Shown here: positions 1 to 9,186 of the stretch, piece after piece
Layout: every line of letters starts with the position of its first letter
How positions within the stretch are numbered: the first letter of the stretch is position 1
Source of the DNA: Paenibacillus sp. P25
GTDB taxonomy: Bacteria; Bacillota; Bacilli; Paenibacillales; NBRC-103111
Assembly: GCA_024704175.1 (NCBI GenBank)
Contig: CP085629.1
Coordinates: 4,898,001 to 4,962,000, forward strand
DNA length: 64,000 nt
Reading direction: 5' to 3'
The notes under the pieces: generated by a model
What the model was told of the DNA's origin: nothing
The model's input: only the letters and a program-made list of their open reading frames with translations
The model's database searches: none
Translations under genes and position numbers: made by a program

Positions 1-260
1 GAATGATTGAAGCCCGGATCCGTTTTTTTAAAACTTGGGTTTGCCGGGATAGTTTCGCATTGCCTTTTTTAAGAATACTGCGCGAGTTTAATTTTCAGGA
101 TAGGGAGATCGGGTATATAGAAGCACGCCGCTAAAAGAACCGGAAACCAGCCGTTCCATTTATTGGCACGTCTCAACTATTCGCAATTGCAAGGAACTAA
201 TAGTATGATTAAGATTAGTAGATTCATCCTTTACTCCAAGATATTAGGGGAACCCATGCT

Positions 261-1891
261 ATGAAAAAAAGCTTAACCCTGCTCACCGCCGCGGCTGTAG
301 CGCTCTCGACGTTCACTTCCGCCGCTTTCGCCGATACGTCCAAGTCAACGTCCGATTTTAAAGACCTGGCCGGCATCGACGCCGGTTTAAAATCCAAGAT
401 GGATTCGCTTCTCTCCAAAGGGATCTTCGAAGGAGTGTCCAGCGACAGCTTCGGCATCTCGCAAAATATGACCCGGGCGCAGTTCGCCAAAGTCGCCGCT
501 CTCGTCTTCGGCCTTCAGGTCGATCCGACGCTGCGGACCTCCGGCTTCACGGATGTCCGTGCCGACGATGCGGCGAACGGCTGGGCGATTCCGTATATCG
601 AAGCCGCCAGGAAGGCCGGACTCATTGACGGAATGACGGATACCTCCTTCGCTCCCGGGGAACAGGTCACCATCGGGCAATTGGACACGGTGCTTGTCAA
701 AGGGCTTGGCAAAGCCGTGAATACCGCCGCTAGCCCGTGGTATGCGGATGCCGTGAAGCAGGCGTCGGAGCTGGGCGTCCATCCCGCGGGCAAATCCGGC
801 GACATGGCCGCTACCCGCGCCGATCTCGTAGAGGGCGCGTACGGCGCCCTCGCGGCTTCCGGTAAACCGCGGGGACAAGCGCAGCCGGTTTCAATCGTCT
901 CGGTTCAGGCCTCCGGCGATCACGCAGTACAGGTCACACTCGATCAAGCGGTGGACACTTCTAAAGCGGTCCTCTCGCTGAGCAAAGACGGAGCCGTGCT
1001 GCCGACAACGGTTGCATGGTCGGACAACAGGCAGTCCGCGGCCCTAACCTTATCGGGGGATGCCAAGCTGTCCGTCGGAAGCTATACAGTTACCTTAAGC
1101 GGCCTCGACCCGGCTTCCGTCAAGACGGCGACCGGCACGCTGACTGTCACCCCGTCGGCTAACGACGGCGACCTTCAATATTCCATTGGCGATACTTACG
1201 ACTTAAGCGGCGTCATCGAGAACGGGATCACAGCGCTGGCCACGGGAAGAGACGGCCAAGTGACGAGAGCGGAAGCGGAGGATCCGGCGTTCAGCAAGTT
1301 CGCCAAGGAAATCGTCTTCTCGGCCACGAGCGCATCGGGGAGCACGGTGGCGCTGCCCGGGATCGTTCAGTCGGTCACCTCCTCGAATCCGGGCGTCGTC
1401 AAAACCGCCGTTACGCCGGATCATAAAGGCTATATCCTTGGCAATAAGGCCGGAAAGGCGACGGTAAGCGTCGTATTCTCGACCACGGGCGGCGGCAGCG
1501 CCAGATCTCCTTCCCTGTTACAGTCAAGGAAGACGGCGTTTCGGCCGAGAAGATCGAAGCCAGGGAATCCACGATCGATCAGGACCTGACCGTCACGGAC
1601 GACGTCTATTCCGGCCGGTTCAATGCCTATGAAGCGATGGATTTGAAGGTGACGGACAACTTCGGCATCATTTACGAGCAGGATGAAATTCAAGGCTATA
1701 ATTTCGCTCTGGGAACAACGTTCCTGGTGGACGATGTGACCGGTGACCCTAAGCTCGGGCCGACCGGTACGGTCACCGTCGGCGCGGACGGCACCGTACA
1801 AATCACCGGCAACGTGACCGAGTTTACCTTAACCGCCGCGGTTCCCACCGGCAAACGTGCCACATCCATCGTCGAGGTTCACCGGCAGTAA
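261..1891 (+). CDS. SLH-domain surface protein with Ig-like repeats (one frameshift)
   Basis: Secreted cell-wall protein. The N-terminus is a signal peptide (MKKSLTLL, hydrophobic stretch, cleavage likely near AFA-D at residue 25). Residues about 34-86, 95-150 and 155-200 are S-layer-homology repeats (GFTDV, WAIPYIEAA, MTRAQFAK, FAPGEQVT), which anchor proteins to pyruvylated secondary wall polymer. From about residue 210 follow beta-rich Ig/Big-type segments (SYTVTLSGL, GTLTVT). ATG 261 has AGGGGAA nine bases upstream. The frame breaks near 1502, where a C seems lost in AGCGCCAG; the next frame continues with QISFPVTVKEDG and runs to 1891, giving about 543 residues. No enzyme domain is seen, so the role is structural or adhesive by inference. 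Confidence 0.85.
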
Positions 1892-1911
1892 TGCTGTAAT
1901 AAATTTTGTAT

Positions 1912-1960
1912 AAAAAGAAGCAAGCCCACGGCCGGAGCCGGGGCTTGCTTCTTTGCTTTT
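1912..1960. terminator. Bidirectional rho-independent terminator
   Basis: A 14-bp stem (1914-1927 with 1941-1954, AAAGAAGCAAGCCC / GGGCTTGCTTCTTT) is flanked by A-rich and T-rich tracts. It lies between the convergent SLH and AHSA1 genes. Confidence 0.85.
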
Positions 1961-1976
1961 TGAACGGTAAAACGGA

Positions 1977-2480
1977 TTATTTCTGGCCAGCCAGGTATTC
2001 GGCCAGTTGATCGAACGTGCCTCCGAAGCCCTGCTGCATCATCGGCCTCATAGCTTCGAATGCCGCGCGCTCCTCATCCGTTGCGTTATGCGGACCGCCT
2101 TGCAGCGTAAGCAAGGTCTTACCTTCTTGTTCCGTGAGCGTCAGATTATTCATAATCTCCAGCGGCCAATTCGGATTAAACGGCGCCCGGACCGTGTTGC
2201 CCTCTTCATCGGAGAACGACTGGATGAAGACGAGCTTCTCCGGCGGCATCACTTCCAGGTACGTGAACTTGCCCCACATCACGTGGCCATCGGGTGACTT
2301 CTGGTCGCCCAGGAATATGCCGCCCGGACGCATATCCATTTTGACGATATGTAGGGAGAAGCCTTTCGGTCCCCACCATTTCCCGAAATGCTCCGGATCC
2401 GTCCAAACCTTGAATACCAGTTCGCGCGGAGCATCGAAAACACGGGTCAGTACCAATTCACTTGCTTGGCTTTCATTCAT
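1977..2480 (-). CDS. AHSA1/SRPBCC (START-like) domain protein
   Basis: A 167-residue single-domain protein of the AHSA1-like SRPBCC family, small helix-grip folds that bind hydrophobic ligands. Typical features are the opening LVLTRVFDAPRELVFKVWTD, the WWGPKGF segment and the C-terminal FGGTFDQLAEYL helix. ATG 2480 is preferred over TTG 2483 because AGGAGG lies seven bases upstream. It is monocistronic and convergent with the SLH gene. The ligand is unknown; similar proteins are annotated as ATPase activators or polyketide-cyclase-like proteins only by fold. Confidence 0.85.
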   Translation of the reverse strand: MNESQASELVLTRVFDAPRELVFKVWTDPEHFGKWWGPKGFSLHIVKMDMRPGGIFLGDQKSPDGHVMWGKFTYLEVMPPEKLVFIQSFSDEEGNTVRAPFNPNWPLEIMNNLTLTEQEGKTLLTLQGGPHNATDEERAAFEAMRPMMQQGFGGTFDQLAEYLAGQK

Positions 2481-2669
2481 CAAAACTCCTCCTCGCTATA
2501 AAGAAATTGGAATTTTCCCTAAAAAGAATATACCCCAAAAGGAATATTCATGTCAAGGAGTTAGGACTTTTTTAATCCGGAACTCACGGTTCATGTCCCC
2601 TGACTGCAGCTGTCAGGGATGAGGGGTTATACTGAAAGCAGAAGAGCGATAAGCAAAAGGAGGACAAGC

Positions 2670-2975
2670 ATGGAAAAGTTCGGAATGTACGTGAAATTCA
2701 CCACGCGGACCGGGGCGGCAGGGCGAATTCTCGTGCAGTCGCTCCTGGAGGCGGTCGCCGGCATGCAGGCCGTGAAGGAATGCGAGCTCTATATCGTTGG
2801 CGTTTCGGAAACCGAGCCGGAGACGGTATGGGTGACAGAGGTGTGGAACGATGCGGCCGCTCACCAGGCGTCTCTTCAGAACGAGGAAGCGAAGGCGCTG
2901 ATCCAGCGCGCAAGGCCGCTCATTGCCGCCGCCGAGCAAATCCGTTTGCGTCCTCTGGGAGGCAAAGGAATCTAG
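2670..2975 (+). CDS. Antibiotic biosynthesis monooxygenase (ABM) domain protein
   Basis: A 101-residue ferredoxin-like ABM domain: beta strands KFGMYVKFTT, YIVGVSETEPETVWVTEVW, then a helix with HQASLQNEEAKALI. Such proteins are small dimeric quinol or heme-modifying monooxygenases, or are of unknown role. ATG 2670 follows AAAGGAGGACAAGC. No partner gene is obvious and the substrate cannot be predicted. Confidence 0.8.
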   Translation: MEKFGMYVKFTTRTGAAGRILVQSLLEAVAGMQAVKECELYIVGVSETEPETVWVTEVWNDAAAHQASLQNEEAKALIQRARPLIAAAEQIRLRPLGGKGI

Positions 2976-2978
2976 CGG

Positions 2979-3026
2979 CATAGAAACAGCCGGCCCCCCC
3001 CCTGGGCCGGCTGTTTCTATGTATTA
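2979..3026 (+). terminator. Rho-independent terminator of the ABM gene
   Basis: The long stem CATAGAAACAGCCGGCCC / GGGCCGGCTGTTTCTATG is followed by TATTATTTTTT. Its end abuts the stop codon of the convergent phosphoesterase gene. Confidence 0.85.
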
Positions 3027-4141
3027 TTTTTTATCGAGCGGCACCGTGAACTTGGCCTCCGGAATCCACTGCTTGCGGTAGAAGTCGCGGCCCTGGATCA
3101 CGACGCGGTTCGCATAGACCTCCACGTACAAGCCCTCGCTTTCTTCGGGAGCGAGCGCGGTTTCTCCGCCTTTCCCGTCGCCTGTCATCGGTTCATTGAC
3201 CGAGGAAGTGTTGACCACCGTAAACTTTCCTTTAAACAAGGCGTCCGGCGACTTTAAATCCCAGTGCGTATGTCCGGAGAACAAGACCACCTGCGGATAC
3301 TGCGACAAGATGTCCTGCAGTTCTTTATACTGAACAACCGAACGGCTGTAAGCCCAAATATTCGTTCCCGAGACCGTATTCGGCGGCGGCTGATGAAGAA
3401 ATACGAAGATCGGCTTCTTCGGATTCGCCCCTTCTTCAGGGTCGCCTTAAGCCAGTTGAGCTGCTCCGGCGACAAGAAGGCATCCTCGTTGTTCGAGGGA
3501 TCCGATTGCTGGTAACGTTCCGAGCCTAGAAAAATAAAATGATAGCCTTTGATCGTTTCGTCATAATAGACACTGGATTTCCCCGCGAACTGCAAAAACC
3601 GGTTGATTGAGGCCTGCTCCGTCTCTCCGTTGGGGAACGTGTCCGGGCTCCATTTCCGGTCGGCATCGTACCAGGCTTTGTAGAACTCGTGATTTCCTAT
3701 CGTGTAAAAGGTGTTCTTCGGGTGCGGCGACTGATTCATCAGCTTCTCGAGCCGGGAATAATCCTCCGGCAGGCCGCTGGTCAGGTCGCCGTTCATCACA
3801 AGCGCGTCGGCGTTCGGGTTCACGTTGTTCAGATCGTTCAGGGCCGACTTGAATTTCGTCTGCGACAGCTTGTCGTTATCCTGGACATGAACGTCGCTGA
3901 GCACCGGAAAAGTAAGAAGGGGCTTGTCCTCCGCTTTCCCCTGCCGGCCGCCGGAAGTCTCGCCCGCCTGCTTGGCGGACAGAATCGAAACCGCCGCCTT
4001 GCCTGCATCGGCGGCGGCAGGATTGACAGCCGCCGTAGGGCTAACGGCCGGAGGAACCAGGCGAAGCGCCGCTTCGGTAGGCCCGACGCCGTTAACCGTA
4101 AGTCCCCAAATCAAAACTGCGGGTAACAACCAATTTTCCAT
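3024..4141 (-). CDS. Secreted calcineurin-like metallophosphoesterase (one frameshift)
   Basis: Metal-dependent phosphoesterase with the family blocks in order: LSDVHVQD (DxH), MNGDLTS (GD), GNHE, and after the frame change GHTHWD. The N-terminus is a signal or anchor helix (MENWLLPAVLIWGL). AGGAG lies nine bases before ATG 4141, but only three before ATG 4147, so 4141 is favoured. The frame changes near 3432: losing one G from GGGGG turns LKKGANPKKPIFVFLHQPPP into an unrelated tail. The repaired protein has about 372 residues. Substrate unknown; the export signal suggests extracellular phosphate or nucleotide turnover. Confidence 0.8.
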
Positions 4142-4344
4142 TCCCATCCACTCCTGTAATCTCTGTCTATATCATTTACAATAAATGATCTGTATTATTA
4201 GAGGATCATCGCAGTCTAAAGTTTTTTTGAAAATAATACAGCCGCCTACTCCGTTTTACCCCAAATGACAGTATACGACACTTTTTGAATATGGGAAATG
4301 CCTTCCAGGAAATTGCTTCCTTACCGGCCAATGAGCCCCTTGCC

Positions 4345-4556
4345 GTCCGCCGCGGTTTCACGGACTTATCTCTAACGGACACCACGGTCGCTATGGGAGG
4401 CTATTTCGACCTTTTAGGCTTTTAACGGACATGAGTGCAGCTATTGGTTAAAAATACCCTTAATGACAAGTGGTTCGAAGCAAATAAGTGCTCTTGTGTC
4501 CGTAAGGTTCTGAAAACAGCTGCACCTTGCGAAATAAGCTCCGTGATGTCCGTTAT
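4345..4556. repeat. Mirrored ~50-bp intergenic repeat units
   Basis: In the 565-bp gap between two genes transcribed leftward, ACGGAC occurs at 4375 and 4425 (50 bp apart) and GTCCGT at 4498 and 4548 (again 50 bp apart). Read on the opposite strand, the right-hand units (AACGGACATCACGGAGCTTA) resemble the left-hand ones (AACGGACACCACGGTCGCTA). There are thus two tandem units facing two inverted units. Further partial copies occur at 4345 (GTCCG) and 4360 (ACGGAC). No credible coding sequence is present. Confidence 0.65.
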
Positions 4557-4615
4557 AGCAGGAGACAGCTTAAAGCCCGGCCTTATGCGAGGTACGCACG
4601 TTTACCAACGAAGCA

Positions 4616-4648
4616 AAAGAAAAAGCACTAGCCGCCGGGCTGTGCTTT
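4616..4648 (-). terminator. Terminator of the quinoprotein gene
   Basis: On the minus strand AAAGCACAGCC...GGCTAGTGCTTT forms a stem followed by TTCTTTTGC. It lies about 65 bp beyond the stop codon at 4714. Confidence 0.6.
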
Positions 4649-4713
4649 CGCCTGCTATGATCGTTAAGGAGCTGCACGCCAATCCTCCCTTGCTTTACCC
4701 GGCTCCCCTATGT

Positions 4714-6381
4714 TTAGTCCAGCTTGTAGGTCAGCACATGCGCTGGCCCATTATACGGGAACAGCTGCGTTAAGGACTTCGCCCCTCCCGTAACGACCGT
4801 CACGTAGGTTTCGCCCTGCAGCGTGTAGACGACCGGCGCCGAACCGATCGGAGCGCCGGTCTCCGCCTTCCACAGACGCTTGCCGGTCGCGGCGTCCACC
4901 CCTTCGAACGTTCCCTTCGTATCGGCCTGCCCGAACAGAACGATGCCGCCGGCATTCACGGTGACGCCTCCGATCGGCGGAGTTTCCGTTTGGATCTGCC
5001 AGCGGATCCGCCCGGTTTCCGCTTGCACCGCGGTGATCGTCCCGGTCCATTCCGATGCAGGGGCAGGATTCTGCCCGGTGCCCAGATCCTGGTCGCCTTC
5101 CTCATGCGGTCGCGGCCTCGAATAGAGGATTTCCGCTCCGTTGATGCCGGCGATGTACGCCAGCTTCGTCTTGGGGCTGTAGGCGGACGTCCCGTAATTC
5201 GCCCCTCCCATCGGGCCCGGCCATACCTTCGTGCCCTCCGGCGTCGGCGGCTTGCGGTCCTGTTTGACGAAGGCGACCGGCTCCATCACCGGCTTCCCCG
5301 TATCCGCCTCCCATTCGTACCAGAAGCCGTCCTTCCCCGCTTCCCCACGATCCAGCGGTCGCCGCTCCGAAACAGCAGCGGAGGCGAAGCGACATCGTAA
5401 TCCCACAAGTCGTGCGGTACCTCCTGCTGATACCAGACGATTTGCCCGTTACCGGCGTTCAAGGCAATAACGGAATCCGTATACGGATTCGGCCCCTGGC
5501 GGGCTTCCCCGAAGAAATCCGGCGACGGATTGCCCGTGCCGAAATACAGCCGCCTATGCACCGGATCATACGCCGGCGTCGTCCAGACAGCCCCGCCCCC
5601 ATGCGCTCCATCCGCCGGCGACCAGTCCTGCCCCCGCTCCGGAACCGTGTAAAAGCGCCACAGCTCCTTCCCGTTCTCCGCGTCGAACGCCGCCATAAAT
5701 CCGCGAACGCCCTGATCCCCGCCGGAGTCGCCGACGAACACCTTCCCGTCCGCGGCCAGGGGGCCATGGATTCGAAATACCCTTTGTTCTGATCCGCCAC
5801 CGTGACCTTGAACACTTCGGATCCGTCCGCTTTCCGCAGGGCGATCAATTGGTTATCCGGGGTAAGCACGTAGACCCTATCCCGCCACAACGCGGCGCCG
5901 CGGTTGATCTTCGGTATTCCCCGGTTGACGTGAATTTCCGGCTTATGCGTCCACACCGTCTTCCCCGTTGCGGCATCCAGGGCGATGACATGGGCCTCCC
6001 CGGTAGTTACGTACAGAATGCCGCCATCGATCAGCGGATAAGCTTCGTTCCCTCCCTTGGAATCCGGCAGAACCTGATCATAGACAAGCTGCAGCCGGCC
6101 GATCGAATCCGGTGTGAGCCGCGTATCCGGCGAAATGCGGGTTTGCTGCAAGTTATTGCCGAAGAGCGGCCATTCCCCGGATAAAGACAAGCCGTCGTCC
6201 CATGCTTTCTCTGCCGGAAGCTCAGGCGGCCCTGCTTCCTGCGCGGCTGGCGGTGCTGCAGACGGCGGCGAAACCGGCTGGGGGGCCCCGGGTTCGAACC
6301 GGAACCGGTCAGGGCCAGGACCGTAACGGTACAGACGGCAAGAGCCGCGGCGGCTATCTTCCATCCTGTTGACACTTTCAT
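4714..6381 (-). CDS. PQQ-binding-like beta-propeller dehydrogenase (three frameshifts)
   Basis: Membrane-anchored or exported quinoprotein of the alcohol/glucose dehydrogenase type, an eight-bladed propeller. After a hydrophobic N-terminus (KIAAAALAVCTVTVLAL) come W-motif blades: HVIALDAATGKTVW, MAAFDAENGKELWRF, SVIALNAGNGQIVW, ITAVQAETGRIRW and FEGVDAATGKRLW. The stretch WTTPAYDPVHRRLYFGTGNP is diagnostic. ATG 6381 follows GGAAGG. Frame changes near 6285, 5770 and 5345 each fit one base lost in a C or G run; the repaired length is about 556 residues. No PQQ biosynthesis gene and no cytochrome domain is visible nearby, so the cofactor and electron acceptor are uncertain. Confidence 0.8.
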
Positions 6382-6479
6382 CGGGATCCTTCCTTTCCTC
6401 TTATTCATTTGACGGTTCGTGCCCCGGCCCGGTTGCAATGTTCCCAATCCGGTACGATGACCATGCAGCGAGCGGAGGC

Positions 6480-6511
6480 TTGACTTTCCATTTGAGGGGA
6501 AGGTTTATAAT
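6480..6511 (+). promoter_or_regulatory. Possible promoter of the CocE-type hydrolase
   Basis: TTGACT (6480) and TATAAT (6506) have good hexamers but a 20-bp spacer, longer than ideal. TATAAT lies about 33 bp before the start codon. Confidence 0.35.
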
Positions 6512-6543
6512 TCGGCTACAGTAAAACAAGAGGAGCTGATAGC

Positions 6544-8313
6544 ATGACAAATTCACCCGAAAACCAGATGATTGCCGAGTTTCATGTTCCCGTAAAAATG
6601 AGTGACGGGATCGTGCTGCGCGCTAATATTTACCGGCCGAATCGGGAAGGAAGGTGGCCCGTTCTTCTCCACCGCCATCCATATAATAAAGATGCACCGC
6701 CCGTTTCCTTTGGACTCTACGATATTTCCCGTGCGGTCGCGTCCGGGTATGTGATCATTGTCCAAGATACGCGAGGACGGTTTGCATCGGAGGGAGACTG
6801 GGACCTCCTCCGCACCGCAAATCAAGAAGCATTCGACAGCCGGGACACCATCCGGTGGGCTGCCCAGCTTCCATACAGCAATGGCCGGGTAGGCTTGTTT
6901 GGCGAATCTTATTCCGCATTCGTCCAATGGGCGGGTATGCTGCAGAATCCACCGGAGCTCAAAGCGACCGCTCCCTCCTTTTCCTGGAGTGATCCCTTTG
7001 ACGGGTTGATGTACCGGGGAGGAGCGCTGGAACTCGGATTTTTGTCGTACTGGCGACTAGGGATGCATCTGGACACGGTCCCAAGACTCTATTCGGACGA
7101 GCGGGAACGGGCTATCGCTTTGAAACGGTTAATTTCGGATATCGATCATCTCCAGACCGGCATTAAAGCCCTTCCGTTAAAAAATTTAGCGCCTTTCGCC
7201 CGCAATCAAGCGGCTCCCTCCCTGCTCGAACATTGGGAACGCGGCATGAATCCGAAGGATGCGGAAGCTCTGTCGCTAAAAGGAAAATATGACCAACTTA
7301 CCGTACCTACGCTTAACATTGCGGGTTGGTACGATATCTTCCTGCAAGGAACCATCGACAACTTTCTGCAAATGCGTAAGAAAGGCGGCAGTCCGGAAGC
7401 CCGGCAAAGCAAATTGATCATCGGGCCTTGGATGCATTTGGATCACGGCCACCAAGCTGGAGAAATTCAATTTGGCCTGGTCGCCCATTCCGCTGTTGCG
7501 GATTTGACCGGACTGCAGCTGCGCTGGTTCGATCATTTCTTAAAAGAAAAGGATACCGGCCTCGCGAGTGATGCACCGATCCGGCTGTTTGTCATGGGGG
7601 AGAATGTTTGGCGTGATGAATATGAATGGCCGCTTGCCCGGACCCGGTTCACTCCGTATTACTTGCACAGCCATGGACATTCGAACACGCTTCACGGCGA
7701 CGGGGTGCTTAGCACCCGATTCCCCGGTCAAGAGGAGCCCGATCATTATACGTATGATCCCATGCACCCGGTCGTCACGAAAGGCGGAGCGATCATGATG
7801 CCGCCCGATTTTAACAGCGGTGCGTTCGATCAGAGAGAGATTGAATCGCGCGAGGACGTATTGGTTTATACCACTTCCGTATTGGAAGAAGACGTAGAAG
7901 TGACGGGACCCGTTAAAGTGCGGCTGTGGGCAAGCTCCAGTGCGGTAGACACGGACTTCGTCGCACGGCTCGTAGATGTTCATCCCGACGGGTATGCACA
8001 GAATATCACCGATGGGATTATACGGGCCCGGTACCGGAATGCTGCCGAAGGAGAAGCTCCGAGCCTGATCGAGCCCGGAAAGCCGTATTTATACGAAATC
8101 GATTTATGGTCAACAAGCAATTTGTTCAAAAAAGGACATCGGATTCGTTTGGACATAACGAGCAGTAATTTCCCGCGCTGGGACCGAAATCCAAACACCG
8201 GCAATCCTTGGGGCGAAGATAGGGAGGAAGATATGGCGGTCGCCCGGCAAACCATTTTTCATGACGCCGAACACCCTTCTTCCCTTATTCTGCCGGTCAT
8301 ACCTTTAAGCTAA
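6544..8313 (+). CDS. CocE/NonD (S15-type) alpha/beta hydrolase
   Basis: Intact 589-residue hydrolase of the cocaine esterase / X-Pro dipeptidyl-peptidase C-terminal type. The N-terminal alpha/beta domain carries QDTRGRFASEG and the nucleophile elbow GLFGESYSAF (Ser122). The C-terminal jelly roll holds VKVRLWASSSAVDTDFVARL and DGIIRARYRN. Cytoplasmic, as no signal peptide is present. AGAGGAGCTGATAGC precedes ATG 6544. Family members hydrolyse esters or acylated amino-acid amides such as glutaryl-7-ACA or cocaine. The natural substrate here is unknown and no neighbour indicates one. Confidence 0.9.
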   Translation: MTNSPENQMIAEFHVPVKMSDGIVLRANIYRPNREGRWPVLLHRHPYNKDAPPVSFGLYDISRAVASGYVIIVQDTRGRFASEGDWDLLRTANQEAFDSRDTIRWAAQLPYSNGRVGLFGESYSAFVQWAGMLQNPPELKATAPSFSWSDPFDGLMYRGGALELGFLSYWRLGMHLDTVPRLYSDERERAIALKRLISDIDHLQTGIKALPLKNLAPFARNQAAPSLLEHWERGMNPKDAEALSLKGKYDQLTVPTLNIAGWYDIFLQGTIDNFLQMRKKGGSPEARQSKLIIGPWMHLDHGHQAGEIQFGLVAHSAVADLTGLQLRWFDHFLKEKDTGLASDAPIRLFVMGENVWRDEYEWPLARTRFTPYYLHSHGHSNTLHGDGVLSTRFPGQEEPDHYTYDPMHPVVTKGGAIMMPPDFNSGAFDQREIESREDVLVYTTSVLEEDVEVTGPVKVRLWASSSAVDTDFVARLVDVHPDGYAQNITDGIIRARYRNAAEGEAPSLIEPGKPYLYEIDLWSTSNLFKKGHRIRLDITSSNFPRWDRNPNTGNPWGEDREEDMAVARQTIFHDAEHPSSLILPVIPLS

Positions 8314-8377
8314 AGAATCGTCCGGCCATAACAAGGGCCGGAGGCAAGTGGACTCTTGCTCCTTTTGCCGGAATATC

Positions 8378-8430
8378 GCCGCAACGAGACAAGGTCGCCG
8401 ATCATACCGGCGCCTTTGTCTCGTTGCGGC
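8378..8430. terminator. Long inverted repeat between convergent genes
   Basis: GCCGCAACGAGACAAGG (8378-8394) pairs with CCTTTGTCTCGTTGCGGC (8413-8430), and CGCCG/CGGCG extends the stem inward around an 8-nt loop. No clear T tract is present on either side, so this is a strong hairpin with probable but unproven terminator function for the CocE and thioesterase genes. Confidence 0.55.
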
Positions 8431-8483
8431 TTATTTGCATCGCAAGGATGCTTCGAATGTCCCCTATCTCCCCGGAAGCTATT

Positions 8484-8981
8484 TTACTCCCAAGGGTACT
8501 TGGTCCGCAGATAGTCGGCGAAGTTTTTGCTTTGCTCCCGGCGAAGCTTGCGCATATCAGCCCGGTGCGCGACCGTTTCGTAGAGCTTCTTCTCTTCCTC
8601 GGTCTCCGGCACGATCTGCGGCACGGGCACCGGGTTGTTGTTTTCGTCCAATCCGACGAAGGTTAAGAAGGACGTGGCGGCGATTTTCCTCGCCCCGGTC
8701 TGCAGGTTCTCTTTGATCACCTTCACGAACACCTCCATGGAGGTTCGGCCTGTCCAGGTCACGAACGCTTCCAGGGAAACGCAGTCCGTCGGGCGGATCG
8801 GCGACAGGAAATCCACCGAGTCCGTGGACGCCGTAACCGCCGTGACCCGGCACAGCTTCGAGGCCGAGATGGAGGCGATGTCGTCGATCAGCGACATGAG
8901 CTTGCCGCCGAACAGTGTATTGTGATTGTTGACGTCGAGCGGGAAGACCCGGGATATTTTAAAACAGCGGGTTTCCTTCAT
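8484..8981 (-). CDS. Hotdog-fold acyl-CoA thioesterase
   Basis: A 165-residue single-hotdog acyl-CoA thioesterase (YkhA/BFIT-like). Visible features are the family helix NTLFGGKLMSLIDDIASISA, the strand VDFLSPIRPTDCVSLEAFVTW, and AATSFLTFVGLDENN. ATG 8981 is chosen because GGAG lies ten bases upstream; the TTG at 8996 has no ribosome site. The enzyme would hydrolyse cytosolic acyl-CoAs. It is divergent from the acyltransferase/ligase operon at 9187, so the two may share the control region between them. Confidence 0.88.
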   Translation of the reverse strand: MKETRCFKISRVFPLDVNNHNTLFGGKLMSLIDDIASISASKLCRVTAVTASTDSVDFLSPIRPTDCVSLEAFVTWTGRTSMEVFVKVIKENLQTGARKIAATSFLTFVGLDENNNPVPVPQIVPETEEEKKLYETVAHRADMRKLRREQSKNFADYLRTKYPWE

Positions 8982-9083
8982 GAATTTTTTCTCCAAGCGG
9001 GATCACTGCGCCTTTCTGGGTTCGTTGGGTACATTTTTTCCATCATTCGCCTCCCTTATCCGCGCCCCGACCAGTGAAAATGG

Positions 9084-9110
9084 GTACTATAATAAGATAG
9101 TACTATCCGA
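9084..9110. promoter_or_regulatory. Overlapping palindromes in a divergent promoter region
   Basis: GTACTAT (9084-9090) and ATAGTAC (9097-9103) are inverted half-sites separated by six bases. GATAGTACTATC (9096-9107) is a perfect 12-bp palindrome overlapping them. They lie between the divergent thioesterase and aas genes, a likely operator by position. The TAGTAC core recalls FapR sites, but the match is partial. Confidence 0.45.
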
Positions 9111-9186
9111 ATTTTTACAATCCGATATGATATAACTATAACCTGGTCCTAAGACGAGGGGCTAACAACGATTGGGGGCACCCTGT

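Noticed and set aside
4435..4773. A 112-codon plus-strand frame in the repeat-bearing gap
   Set aside because: It runs through the repeat units and the terminator into the quinoprotein gene on the other strand, with no ribosome site and no domain.
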